From contig JAQMWT010000224.1 of the NCBI GenBank assembly GCA_029834535.1, forward strand, positions 1-64,000: 64,000 bases of DNA, read 5' to 3'. The stretch comes from Chrysophaeum taylorii (Eukaryota; Sar; Pelagophyceae; Pelagomonadales; Pelagomonadaceae). This document shows positions 28,259 through 39,543 of this stretch, in pieces. The notes beneath the pieces are model-generated. The model was not told where the DNA came from. It saw only the letters and a list, made by a program, of their open reading frames with translations, and did not search any database. Both the position numbers and the translations under genes were made by a program. The number at the start of each line of letters is the position of its first letter. Within the stretch, counting starts at the first letter, position 1.

Positions 28259-29055
28259 CGTATTCAATTCCTGAAATCACCGAAACAGGACACGCATAAT
28301 ACTAGCAAGGGTTATCAATATTGATAACCCCTTGATTATACAGTGATCCAATATACATCTTCGAAACATCGTAATCATGCATATTCATTCTCATCGGCCT
28401 CAAGTATGGGTCAACTCACGTCAAGCCGAACACACAGTGTATTCGAAGTGTAACCATTACTACCGGAATTGAACCGAACTCGCTCCGAAGATAAATCGAA
28501 GAACAACATGACACGATGTCATATTTTCGAAACATCGCACTATCTCCACAACGATCGCCGAATGTTATGGTCTTGTCTCCCAAGCTGATGGCAGCCCATG
28601 ATCTTCTTCTGAAATTGTGAATGTTCCTTGCTTAATGCAACCAGAGCTCTAGACGCTTAGATCAAGGGGATATTCATATCCCTTTGCTTCTATCACATCG
28701 CTCCCATCTAGGCTTTTACTTCGTATTGTTGATCATTTGCTGACGCGTCCGATGAAAGAATCAGATTCACATATGGGTACTGCATCTATGTTGTTGGATG
28801 CCCCTTATCTCTCGACGAAGCTAGCCAAAAACAATGCGCCGTCATTCGAAGAGGTGTGTTCAACGATGCTAGTCCTGTCATGTTGACCCTCGAAAGCACC
28901 CGACTGACTGACTGACTGACTGACTGGCCGACTGCCTGCCTGACTGACTGACTGACTGGGTCCCTATCTCGGGATGGAGATCTCGGCACGAGACCACCCA
29001 CCGCCCGAACGTGGCGCCTTCACAAGTAGAGAGAAAACCCATATTGATCGGCGGT
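28259..29055. other. AT-richer interval with a palindrome and (GACT)n tracts
   Basis: A near-perfect palindrome at about 28308-28332 reads GGGTTATCAAT followed by its mirror, ATTGATAACCC, extended by CAA/TTG. TTCGAAACATCG occurs twice (near 28361 and 28532). Two (GACT)n blocks at about 28903-28925 and 28938-28958 flank a short GGCCGACTGCCTGC spacer near the 3' end of panB. No gene is seen. Confidence 0.5.
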
Positions 29056-30027
29056 CTAATAGAGGTGGATGGTCTCGTATTCGTCCTGGTCCTTGAGTCG
29101 CTGTTGGACTTGTTTTGATTTTGCCGCGCGGACTTCGCGGTCGACGTCGAGCATAGCCTGAAATTTTGTGGCCTCGTCGTCGGGCATTTCGTAGGGGCTG
29201 AAGTCGGCGTCTGGAAAGGCACCCGCTTTTACGTCGTGTTTGTAGGCTTTCAAGCCCTGGACAGCTTTGTCGCCGATGTCCGCAAATACCTTGCAGAACT
29301 TTGGGACGAAGCGGCGATGGTGCGGGTGGGAGAGCGCGCCCAAGAGGTCATGGTAGACGAGAACCTGGCCGTCGACGTGTGGGCCGGCGCCTATGCCTAT
29401 GACCGGGATCTCCAAGGCCTCGGACAAGGCGCGGCCGAGCGGAGGGGGGACACACTCCAAGACGAGCCCGAAGGCCCCGGCGTCCTGGAGCGCGAGAGCG
29501 TCGTCGAGAATGGACCGCGCCTTGACCGCCGTGCGTCCCTGCGCACGAAATCCCCCCAACGTTGCGATCGACTGCGGCGTGAGGCCGACGTGCCCCATCA
29601 CAGCGACCCCCGATTTGGCGAGCTTTGCGACACTCCGGGCGACGTGGCGGCCGCCCTCGAGCTTGACGGCGTCGGCACGCCCTTCTTTCATCGCCCGGTA
29701 CGCCGCCCGCAGCGCCACCTCGGGGCTCTCCTCGTAGCTTCCGAACGGGAGATCGCACACCAGCAGCGGTCCCTCCTCCGAAAGCCCGCGCCGCACCGCG
29801 CGGCAGTGGTGTAGCATTTCGTCGAGTGTCAGGGGTTGCGTCGTCGCGTACCCGAGCTCGACCATGCCAAGCGAATCGCCGCAGAGCGCGACGTCCACGC
29901 CCGCGCATTCCACGTGCGACGCTGACGGGTAGTCGTAGCACGTCACCATGCAGATCCGCTCCTTCATGCGTTTCATGCGGAGCAAGCTCATCGCGCTTAC
30001 TTTCCCCCGCCTCACAGCGCCGGACAT
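29056..30027 (-). CDS. panB: 3-methyl-2-oxobutanoate hydroxymethyltransferase (PanB)
   Basis: A 323-residue enzyme that transfers a hydroxymethyl group from 5,10-methylene-tetrahydrofolate to 2-oxoisovalerate, making ketopantoate, the first committed step to pantothenate and CoA. Diagnostic blocks are ICMVTCYDYPSA, CGDSLGMVELGY, LLVCDLPFGSYEESPE, AVKLEGG, VMGHVGLTPQS and IPVIGIGAGPHVDGQVLVYH. The metal-binding Asp residues in GDS and CDLPF are present. The Arg-rich start (MSGAVRRGKVSAMSLLRMKR) could be a mitochondrial presequence. An upstream in-frame TTG is ignored in favour of the ATG at 30027. The C-terminal 45 residues are a charged helix beyond the core. Confidence 0.95.
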   Translation of the reverse strand: MSGAVRRGKVSAMSLLRMKRMKERICMVTCYDYPSASHVECAGVDVALCGDSLGMVELGYATTQPLTLDEMLHHCRAVRRGLSEEGPLLVCDLPFGSYEESPEVALRAAYRAMKEGRADAVKLEGGRHVARSVAKLAKSGVAVMGHVGLTPQSIATLGGFRAQGRTAVKARSILDDALALQDAGAFGLVLECVPPPLGRALSEALEIPVIGIGAGPHVDGQVLVYHDLLGALSHPHHRRFVPKFCKVFADIGDKAVQGLKAYKHDVKAGAFPDADFSPYEMPDDEATKFQAMLDVDREVRAAKSKQVQQRLKDQDEYETIHLY

Positions 30028-30233
30028 ACCCCCTTTTTTCGTTGCGATGACCAAGACGAGCTACACTGGACAAAGGATGACCTATGAGGTCGCCAGAGAA
30101 GTCTACGACGCCGAAGACCTTGAGGAATGAGACGGTCTAGAGAATTGGAATTGGGAATGAAAGGCGAAGAAGAAGAAGAAGAAGAAGAAGAAGAAGAAGA
30201 TGAGGGTTGCGTGTGGGCTTGAAGCAGAGAAGG

Positions 30234-30241
30234 GTTACGTG
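30234..30241. repeat. Target-site duplication, left (hAT)
   Basis: GTTACGTG immediately before the left terminal inverted repeat. The same 8 bp follow the right end (33111-33118). An 8-bp duplication is the hallmark of hAT insertion. Confidence 0.88.
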
Positions 30242-33110
30242 CAGCGTTGGGAATTCACTTCGGCAAGTGAACGTGAACCACTTCACCAGCCACTCAATAT
30301 TGGTGAAGTGATTTGAAGTGAACACGTCACCCTACGTGGCCATCGTGAACATTTGTGAAGTGAACGCCATTTTTTTTTTATAACGCCAGCGCCGATCCCT
30401 GCCGCACCCCGTCAGTTCCGACGCCAACTTCCGTGCCCCCCGCGCGCTATTGCCTAGGTCTGGTGCTCTTAGATTCATTCGCGTTTCGGGACGAAGGAGT
30501 TACCGTGGATGGGGCTCAGTGTTTCTTGCTTTAGACGATGTGAACGACCTCGGTATCTTCGTCTGGTTCTTCCTCATCAACCTCCATCTCCTAAGAGTCT
30601 CGGGGATGGTGCTCTCGGCGTTTTTGAACTCGGTCTCGGCGAGGTCCTTGTACTTAATCCGGGCCGCCGCAATGGAATTCTTGTTCATGCGCAGTAGGGC
30701 AACTTTGTCCGTCTCGTCCGCGCCGAGCAACGTGTTTCCCTCGGTCAGGACAAGATTTCCAATGCTCAGGCAGCGCTCACAGTAGCTCTGTGCGCCATGT
30801 GTACCAATTGAACCCTTAGAGGCTCTCGCTATGTCCGGAAGGAACCCATACTGCTCCTTGGTGAGCGGTCGATACAGCTTTCGAACGTCGAGCCAGATCT
30901 GTGAAGCCGACTTCATCCTTCTTCTCAAGTTCAGGATAATGCTCTTTCCAGTTGAGCGATCTCGAGAGCCTGATTCATTGAGTGAAGACCTGTTCAAACT
31001 CCACATTGAAATCGGGCATCTGGTTCTCAGCCATAGCAAAAGAAGGCACGTCGCCACTAATGTCGTCCCAAGCGCCGGGTGCGTCGAGTGCCGCCAAGAG
31101 ACTGCGGGCAGGCGCAGGCTCGGAGGGCGGCGCAGACTCGGAGGAAGTCTTTACCTTTTCGTGGTGGAATGCAGTCCGTGCGTAAACCACATATTCTTCC
31201 TTGAGCAACTTCCTGGCCTGTGCTCTCTGATTGGACGACAGGTGCCGGCAGTTGATAGTCCGAAAGTCAAGAAGGAAGGCAATCAGCTTGCGATCGTTGA
31301 ATTCGTAGTCGAAGTGACGCACGTAGTTTTCATTATTCCCGCAAAACCGACGCTCACATTCGAGAATAGCCCGCTCAAGACAGATTTTGCCGGTCTCGCT
31401 GAGGTCGTCAACATCGACAGTCTTACGTGGCATGGATTTCGCAGTTATGTTCGGGAGATGAATGACTTCTAGCGTCCCAGCTCGCAGAGACTCGATCACG
31501 CTGTGCTTGCACAATGCGGCGCACGCACCCAGGTATAAGTGTTCATGTTGCACGAGAACAACGGCCTCATCCATTATAGCAAAAACCGCCTCGAATTCAG
31601 CCAACGCCACCCATCGCTCATCACTGATTGTCCAGGGGAGTCCAATGTTGGTAGCCGTGTACAGTTTGAGCACGTGGTGCATACGCAGCAAGGAACGAAT
31701 AAGCTGGTATGGTGGAGCCTCGTCTTATTGAGGTCGAGCTTGAGCTTGAGCTTCGACGATTTATTTCCCGAGCTGTAATGGCAAAAGCGCATGCAGATCC
31801 TTCAAACGTGTGCCGTAAGAAAAGTACTTGGCTCCATCGTGGGCACTGTTCAGCAGCTCCTGTCCAGCTGGGAATGGACTGATCACCTGCTTGCCTCTGG
31901 ATCGTGTCAAGTCGCCACATGCCGCTGCCGAGATTTTTGTGATATCATGCACATGTCACACGCTTCGACCTCAACAAAAAATTCTTCGGCGACGCCAATT
32001 GCAGCCCGGTCTTGAACAATGGTTGCGGCCGCCAAATCGATATCGATTCTCGCACGCTCCGCGACCACAGAACGGAGCAGAGAAGCCGTGCCGGAATCGG
32101 TTCCGTCGTCAGCTGGAACAACGCCCAAGCACACCGTCCCAACGCCACTCCAATCGGGCCAGATGAAGGACAGGCGAATGGCCTGTCGCTTGAAGTTTTC
32201 CTTGAGTGTCCCGCCGTCATGCAGCACCTGGGCGAATGGATTGCCGAAAGACGCTTCATAACACTCCGTAACGACGTGTATCAAGATTCGAACAAAGCAA
32301 CGATATTGAGCGTCCACCCATTCAAACGGCGACTTTCGAGTCATGAACGGGCACTTGCCTTTTCCGCCACCGCCGCTGTAATACGCCTCAATTAGGTTGC
32401 GATGATCTTCGTCGTCAAAGGTGCGCTTGGAAATCCGCTGCGACGTGTACATGTAGTGCCGAGCCGAGAACGCCATCAGGGAAGAGTGCTTTGCCTGGCT
32501 GGGCATGGCCATGAAGTATCTCGTAATATCAGATTTGCCCTTCGAGGCTGCCACAACGCCCACGGCCGCCACTACGCCCTCCTTTTCTTGGTCTGTCTTC
32601 TGTTTCTTGGTGAGCTGTTGACGTCCCAGCTCGTCCTCCGGATGCGCAGCCTTGAAGTGGGCAAGGGGCTTGGTCGTCTGCCATGTGCCTTTCTTGAAGT
32701 CTCTCGTCACCTTCAGGCGCTCCCAGCACCGGATACACACATGCGTCGCCTTCCCACTGACGCGGCCAGGGTGATTTTCCTTCAGTCGACGCACGCAGTC
32801 CCACACCTTGGACCTGGTTGATCGTCCACTTTTGCCGGGTGTGTTCCACGTCAGCATCGACGTCGCAGTCGGCTCGTTCTTGTGCTCCTCCTTCTGTTCC
32901 GCGTATTCCTCCTCATCATCAACATTTTCCTCCAGGTAGCGCGGCTCGACTTCGCTCATCAGACTTGGCCGTCAGCCAAAGTGAATGAACGTGAAGTGAA
33001 CATTGGACTTCGGACGAAAATTTTCGGTGAAGTGAAGTGAAGTGAAGTGAAGTGAAGTGAACCAAATTCAGTGAACCTAGTGAAGTGAGGCCAGTGAATT
33101 CGCAACGTTA
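30242..33110 (-). mobile_element. hAT-superfamily DNA transposon with TIRs and subterminal repeats
   Basis: About 2.87 kb. Left end CAGCGTTGGGAATTCACT, right end (reverse complement) TAACGTTGCGAATTCACT: 15 of 18 match. Both subterminal zones carry many GTGAAGTGA/TTCACTTC units (about 30255-30365 and 32985-33092), including six in a row at about 33031-33060; subterminal repeats of this kind bind hAT transposases. Perfect GTTACGTG duplications flank the element. The transposase lies on the minus strand inside. The intact duplication suggests the copy has not moved since it landed; coding decay says it is probably no longer autonomous. Confidence 0.9.
30500..32959 (-). pseudogene. Decayed hAT transposase (BED finger to dimerisation region)
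   Basis: The N-terminal third (ATG 32959) has an acidic start and then a BED-type zinc finger: VWDCVRRLKENHPGR, HVCIRCWERLKV, WQTTKPLAHFKAAHPED. The middle part carries helical sequence of hAT type. The C-terminal end contains YCERCLSIGNLVLTEGNTLL, then DKVALLRMNKN, the hAT dimerisation region. Reading requires at least three frame changes: near 31930 (CDMC in one frame continuing as MHDITKISAAACGDLTRSRG in another), near 31700 and near 31000. They do not look like introns of the local type, so I call it a pseudogene. A related C-terminal fragment is at 62260-62600. Confidence 0.8.
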
Positions 33111-33118
33111 GTTACGTG
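33111..33118. repeat. Target-site duplication, right (hAT)
   Basis: GTTACGTG, identical to 30234-30241. Confidence 0.88.
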
Positions 33119-34495
33119 TCGAGAGTCATTGGCAACAGCAGCGCGTCGCGGGTCCGCGAGGGACCGTCGCCGGCCGTGTGGACAGGATCGCAGCTGGCCA
33201 GCACAGCCTCCATCACAGCCACCTTTCGGGGGGAAAAAAACGCGGCCTTCGCAGGAAACTGGGCGGTGACAATCGCTTCGTTGGCTGGGGAGAGTGCGGC
33301 GTGGGGGATTCAGCGACGATAACGGCTGCTTTTCATGGAGAGGCCGCCCACACAGACCATACTGGCCGAAAGAGCCCCAGCAGCCGGGACAAATCGCGCT
33401 GTAGGTTCCAAGTCAAATCATGTGGAAGAACGCTAGACGGCCGCACAGCAACCGGCTCTAGTCTCCACCGACGCAAAAAAGGACGCGGGTTTGTCTGCTG
33501 CTGCGCGTGATGCCGAAGATAAGACCCTCATACCAAACTCTTTCGTTTTTTCGTTAGTCACAGCTGGAAGAAGAAGATGCCGGCGGTTGGACCGATATTC
33601 TAATTCACCGACAAGCGCGCGGTGTCACATTGCATCTCAACCACGCGGAGTTGGCTGTCGGGTAAAGCAAAAGGCCACGTCACCACGCGCGACATCCGCG
33701 CCACGGTGCAATTAACCCCAGACCACCCGGGCTGGAAAAGCCTGCAGTATCTTCACGAGCTGAATAATGTCCCCAAGAGCCCGACGAACCAAGCGCTGTC
33801 CTCCGCCGAAGAAGGAATTCGTGACATGGAAGGCAAAGCGTCGGCCTTAAGAAATGGTATGATCATCAGACAATTTGGTACTGGTTTCGGCAGCCAAGCT
33901 CAAGTTGATTTCCCGCCGAAGTCACTGCAGGCTTTAAGGGACACCCGTGTTAGAGGGTAGAGTTGTTAAATCGGATTACTATCGAGGCTGGTCGGGTGAT
34001 TTCGCCAAGACTAAGCGTTGGCTTCACGATGACGAATCAGAACAGGTGCAAAAGAACATCGCAATTTTTAGCAACGTCGACATCATCCGTACCCGTTCAT
34101 GCGACTCGTCGCTGGCGGCTGCGCGACAGCGCGCTCTGCAACCCCACCAAACTCAAGAGAGGACAAGTGCCCGAGCACTCCTCGCGTCGCCTTTGGAATC
34201 GTACGTTCTTTCGGTGCCCGTCAGAGGAGAGACGAAGGTGACGCGGGCAAAGTCGACGAAGAATCACAAACTTGCGCCGGAGTACTCTCGTCGTCCACGA
34301 CGGAACCTTCGCTCGATTAACGCGAGGCTGACGGAAAGCTTCTAATGAATTTTCGTACCGCGCCCTGCACGGCAACTATAATAACGTGTGCCTTCGTCTG
34401 ATCATATCATCATCATGAGAGTCGCATAGTTACTTTGTTGCAGAATTCCTTTCCCACAATCCTTAACCCGCGACTCGTAGACCAAGTCGGTCGCA
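33119..34495. other. Gene-poor interval, possibly remains of a host gene hit by the hAT element
   Basis: If the element and one duplication are ignored, an open frame from an ATG at 30200 runs through the insertion point to about 33322 (VSRVIGNSSASRVREG, then TASITATFRGEKNAAFAGNW). Farther on, protein-like pieces occur at 33570-33660 (LEEEDAGGWTDILIHRQARG then VTLHLNHAELAVG, preceded by an acceptor-like CACAG) and 33690-33870 (GWKSLQYLHELNNVPKSPTN). I cannot assemble a convincing gene, and no family is recognised. From 34346 to 34495 lies the upstream region of the next gene. Confidence 0.25.
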
Positions 34496-37400
34496 ATGGT
34501 TGCCTCTCGCGCCGCAGCGGGCGATCACTCCCGCGCGTCCGACGAAAGGCGTCGACGCCAACGCGAGCTCGAAACAGACAGGCGCGACGGCGAGACGCTT
34601 CAGAGGAAGAGACTGGTCGAAGAAGACAGCGGCGGTAGACGGTCAATGAAACGACAACTCGAAGAAGGCAGCGGCAGGCGCATCGTCCAACTGACGTGCG
34701 TTTGAGTTTCAGGCTTATCGTAGTATTGACATGTTCTCGCAGCAAGCGAGGCAGTTGGGAAGCTCGCCGAGAGGAGGAGGAAGATGACGTGCGGTGGAGG
34801 CGAAAAAGGCATCGCGGCGACGACAACTATCGGAAGAGTGCGTCGCCGCTCGTCGCGGTAGATGACGGGAACGCGCAGACGAAAATGTCAGCGTTGGCGA
34901 TCCGACAAGAAGAACTCGTGCGCGCCATCTTTTCCGGGGGTCGCGACATAACCCTTGTGAGCAGGCGCGTCGAGCAAAGGCGAGGAGGCGTTGGATTATC
35001 GCCGGGGCCGCGCACACTTCAAGGTTAGCTTCGCTGTTGTTCCGCATGACCCCTCCCCGTAGGCTTCACGCGGACGCCGGCACCGGACCAGCGCCCTTGT
35101 TTGGTGCGTCTTAACACTCGATTTCGCAGGCCGAGCGCATCGTACGACCATATCGAAGTTTCCGATAGTCGTCGGTCACGCTTTAGCAGGCGAGAACATC
35201 GGCGACGACTCGAGCATCGAAGAAGTGAGTGCGTGAATCGGCGGCGTCGGTGAGAGGTCGCACAGGGCGACGGTCGTACGATTCGGAGAACGACGAGGTC
35301 TCCCGGCATCGTGCTGCCGACGCGAAGGCGTTGTTCGCGGCTATCGAGGACTTCATCGAGGGCTACGACGTGGACGCGAACGCCGCGTCGCGGCTCCGCG
35401 GGCTCAGCAAGCCAGCGATGCGAGCCGTGCTCGCGGAAGGACCACTCGACGGCCGCAATGTGAGCGCTGTTTTGGTGTCGCGCATAAACCGCCTGCCGCC
35501 GACGGACAAGCTCGAGCGCAATTACGGCACGCCGCCTATTTCGCCTCGTCGAGGTTACAGACGTTCTCCCGACGAGCCCGCAGCGCGGACCGGCGCGAAG
35601 AATGTCCTACCTAAACCCGACACGCGCCGGAGCCTGTCTTCGTATTCTAGTTCGGGGTCTTCTGACTCGCACGGGGACGATAACGACGACCGCGACGACT
35701 CGCCTCGCGAAGACGTCGGCGACGACAAGACCGATTCTCGCAAGGGCTCCTCCAAATGGGATGCGGCGCCTCGGCCCCTTGACGACCCCGGAATTCTCTT
35801 CGCCGGCCAAAATCATCCGGACGCCGCGCTCGCGCCCTCGCTGCTGGGCGCGGCCGCACCTTTTGGTCTCGGCTCGGCCGCCGCCGCCGCGCTCGCCGAG
35901 CAGCAAAGAAAAAAGTCGGTGGCACCATCTGGCGGCGGTGGTGAAAAGAGCAGCGACGGAGCAGCCGCTCCTGAGACCATCGAGTCGTATCAGTCGTCGA
36001 CGGCGAAAATTCTCGCACGCCAGCAGCGCCACAACGAGCTCTACATCGGTAACCTCTTGCCAGATACGACGTTCGAGACGCTCGAGGCGTTTTTGACGGG
36101 TATTCTTGCCGCGCTGGCCAGCGCCTTGCCGGGTGATGCCACGAAGGCTGCTCTCGTGGACAGTGCACCCATCGTGTCCGGTCGCGCATGCTCACCGATT
36201 GGAGAATCGCGCGGGCGAACCGATCACGCGTTCATCGAGTGCAGCAACGCGGACGTCGCGTCCACTCTCTGCTTGCTGAACGGCATCCCCGCCGTCGGTA
36301 TTGCCGCCGGGACCAAAGCCATGCTGCGCATCTCGAGGCCCAAAGGCTTTGTTCCACCTCCCCGTGGTGACCGCTCCGCTATCACGATCCCTGTCGAGGT
36401 GCTTCAAGCCCTCGGCATTGACCCCGCGACGGGCGTGCCGTCTTTCGACGCTGCGTTGTCGGCGGCGCAACAACACTCCGAACTGCTCGCAAGCGCGCAG
36501 CTTGGCGTGGCGGATCGCGTCAAACAACCGGCTGGGGGAGTGCCACCCTCCTCGTACGTCTGCCATCGCTGTGGCATCGGCGGTCACTTCGTCCAGGATT
36601 GCCCTTCGCTCGCGCTCGGCCTGCCGAGCCTTGGCTTGCCTCCGAAGGGCTACGTCTGCCGTCGCTGTGGGGTGTCTGGGCATTTTGTCCAGGACTGTCC
36701 GCAAAAACTCCTCGAAAATGCGGCAAAGTTGGCAAGCACCTTCGTGGGCCCGGGTGGAGCGTCTCCGCGCGTCGATGCTGAAACCCTCGCCGTCGTTGCC
36801 GCTGCCCAGCACCAGCAGGCTGAGGCGGCCATGCAGCAGGCATTGAAATTGGCTCACCACCAGTCCTCGGACCTTACTGCGAAGCACGACGTGCCCGGTG
36901 ATATGGCGCGCCGGAGCACCACGCAAGAATCGTCGTCGCTCGGGCGGAAAGAGGACACGGACCACCCCGAATACGACGACGACGACGACCGCAACCGAGG
37001 GGACAGCAATGTGGTCGCGGCGCCTGCTGCTGCTGCTGCTTCTGCTTCTTCTTCTTCTTCTTCTTTGAAGGAGAGCCACCTGCCGGCGTCGAAGGCATCA
37101 ACGACTCTCAAAGAGGCACGGTATCGTGCGGCGCTCGCTGCGGGTGAAATTTCTCATGAGCAGTACGAGGCCGCCCTGTCAGCACCGACACACCGCGCGC
37201 ACTCGCCAGCACTGGCTTCTTCTTCGTCAAACCAAAAAGAGATGGCAGACCTGCGCGAGAAAATCACCGAGTCAGTGCCACCTTTTTTCGTTGCAAGTAA
37301 CGTCCCGTTTAGGTACGCGCGGCGCAAAAAGAGGCAGTCGGATGCCGCGCCTCCGCCAAGCAAAGTTCCCGGGGCTCTCGCTTCAAAGGCGGTGCGCATC

Positions 37401-39543
37401 ACGTGGGCCCATGCTAAACTCTACGGGCAGCTGGGCGTCGCGGTCTCTTGGAACGCTAAAACCGCGCGATATTCTGTCCGATTGCGGTCAAAACGAAGAG
37501 CAGTGGAGATGCTCGCCGGGCACGTCGAAGCGGTCGCTGACGAGGCTCTGGCAGCGAGCGTGTGTGCAGACGTGGCCGCGCAGCTACCTGGAAATGACAA
37601 CGACGATGGTGACGGAAACAAGAACGCGTTGCTGACGGCACACCAGCCGAGCCATCAGCTTACTACTGCAGGCATGATCTCCTCTAATACGCAGCAGCCG
37701 AATCTGCAGACTGTTGCGGCAGCCCCGACTTCCACAAGCAACCCAGCGATTGTAGCTCGAAACAACAACCAAAGTCGGTACGTATCGGCGACAGATTATG
37801 TGCAGGAGCGGCAAAATTATCTTATGAACCAAGTCTTTGGCAGTTCAGGCGGAGGAGACCTGGACGCGTCGCAACCTGCGGAGAGTCCGTCGTCCGGACC
37901 CATAGGCGTCGCAAACATTTTTGATAGTTCAGGCGGAGGAGCTGTGGACGAGACGCAACCTACGAAGAGTCCGTCGTACGGACCCATAGACGTCTCGAAC
38001 GTCGAGGATGCACAAGTTGAGGAGCCGTCGGCTTCCCGATACACGGGACAGTGCATCGAGTACGATGAGGAGAGAGCCGAGGGGCTAATTCTTCCGGACG
38101 ATGGCGGTGAGAAGTTGGTCTTTCGTGGTGCCGACGTGGCCCAAGGAGACTCTGTTCATTTTTCGCGTGGGTCAGACTCTCAAGGCCGCGTCATAGCCGT
38201 AGAGGTCGCGAGGATCGCCGGCGAGATGCCTGATGCCTACGACACTTCTGGGTCAGCCCAACATGCTGCCTCACAAGAACAACAGTCTACTCTCATTCCC
38301 GGCCGCTCCATAGGCGTTGTCAAATGGTTCAATCGCGACAAGAGGTCGTTTGGGTTTATCGGGGCTACGGACGGGAGTGGCGATGTTTTTATCCACGAAA
38401 CCGACGTCCCTCAATCGATGATGCTGAACAAGGGAGACGTTGTCGAGTTCTCACGCTACGTATCGTCGACCAATCGTGTAAAGGGGTGTGACATCAAAGT
38501 CCTCAATGCCGCCCCCGCGAAGAGCAATTTGACGCCGTTGCAGCCGCCACCCGTGCCAATGGCTGGTATGCTTCCTAATGGGGGCGTCGCGCCGTTTCCT
38601 CCGGGGACGCTGTCGGAAGCGCCGCAGTACGCGCCATCCCCGGGTCGATTACTCGGAACGGTGAGATGGTTTGACAACGACAATCTTAGATATGGCTTCT
38701 TGGTTCCTGACTCCAGCAGTAACGAGGAAGTGTTCTGCCACCTGCTCGATGTCATCAGCGGCGAGAGGCTCGGCCCTGGGGACCGCGTCGAGTACAAGCT
38801 CGTCTCGAATGCCAACCAAGGCCGTATCGAAGGCCGGCGTTTTTGCTAAAAGAAATATCTTGCGACTAATGTATTCATAGGTCCAAAGGCCGTCGAAATC
38901 ATCAAGATCCATGGACCACCGCAAGTATTTGGGATGTCCCCCGTAGGACCAACGCCACCGCTGCACGGGGTACCGCCACTTCCGCCTGGATTCTATGGCG
39001 CCACTACGTTGTCTTCGCCGCCACCACCGCAGCCAGGCCAGCCATCACCGTCACAATCATCACAACATCGACCGGAGGAATTTATGTTTGATGGCATTCG
39101 TCTCAGTGGAATAGTCAGGTGGTTCGATCATCAAAAGAACTTCGGCTTCATCACTGCCGAGCAAGGCAGCGAGGACATTTTCGTACACGGTGGTGATGTA
39201 GCAATCAGAGCAATTTGTTCCTGTTTTCGTTTCCCTCAATGTGGTTCTCACAGGTCGCCGATTTGCTTATGGTTTCTGGTTTGCCTGTCGAGTCTTTTAC
39301 CGAGTCATTTTTGTCTGGTTTCGGGATCGATCCGTTGATTGCGAAATGCGCAGGTTCAACATGGTTAGCTGTCGCGGCCGGCCCAAGGCAGTCAATGTCA
39401 GCATGAGACTATTACCTGGCGTCCCTATGCAGCCTGTCGCAGCAACACCATTTGCTGCTGCCATGGCGCAACAAGCAGCAATAGCAGGAATTGGCCTCAC
39501 ACCACCTTCCTCGATCGCACCGCTGCCCCCTCCTACATCCTAA
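34496..39543 (+). CDS. Large RNA-binding protein: U2AF-like RRM, two CCHC knuckles, three to four cold-shock domains
   Basis: ATG 34496 opens an Arg/Glu-rich N-terminus. Introns at 34696-34742, 35024-35062, 35225-35265 and 38839-38880 (or 38824-38880) keep the frame; one or two more fall within 39199-39356 and are unresolved. In order: a helical segment (DAKALFAAIEDFIEGYDVDA, then KPAMRAVLAEGPLDGRNVSA); an RRM at about 36035-36350 (NELYIGNLLPDTTFETLEAF, then DHAFIECSNADVASTLCLLN and LRISRPKGFVPP) resembling U2AF65 RRM1; CCHC knuckles at about 36555-36600 and 36648-36702 (YVCHRCGIGGHFVQDCP, YVCRRCGVSGHFVQDCP); then cold-shock folds at about 38044 (weak), 38305 (GVVKWFNRDKRSFGFIGA), 38650 (GTVRWFDNDNLRYGFLVP) and 39100 (GIVRWFDHQKNFGFITAE). 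About 1,600 residues. A role in splicing or mRNA handling is inferred from the domains. Confidence 0.85.

Noticed and set aside
28786-29001. Ser-Gln-Val repeat open frame
   Set aside because: It is only the translation of the (GACT)n microsatellite.
34413-34826. Minus-strand Ser/Arg-rich open frames at the start of the RNA-binding gene
   Set aside because: Antisense of the Arg/Glu-rich first exons, whose splice junctions keep the plus-strand frame open into the RRM protein.
35104-35129. A 26-nt intron (GTGCGT..CGCAG) in the RNA-binding gene
   Set aside because: The frame is open straight through this segment and removing 26 nt would break it.
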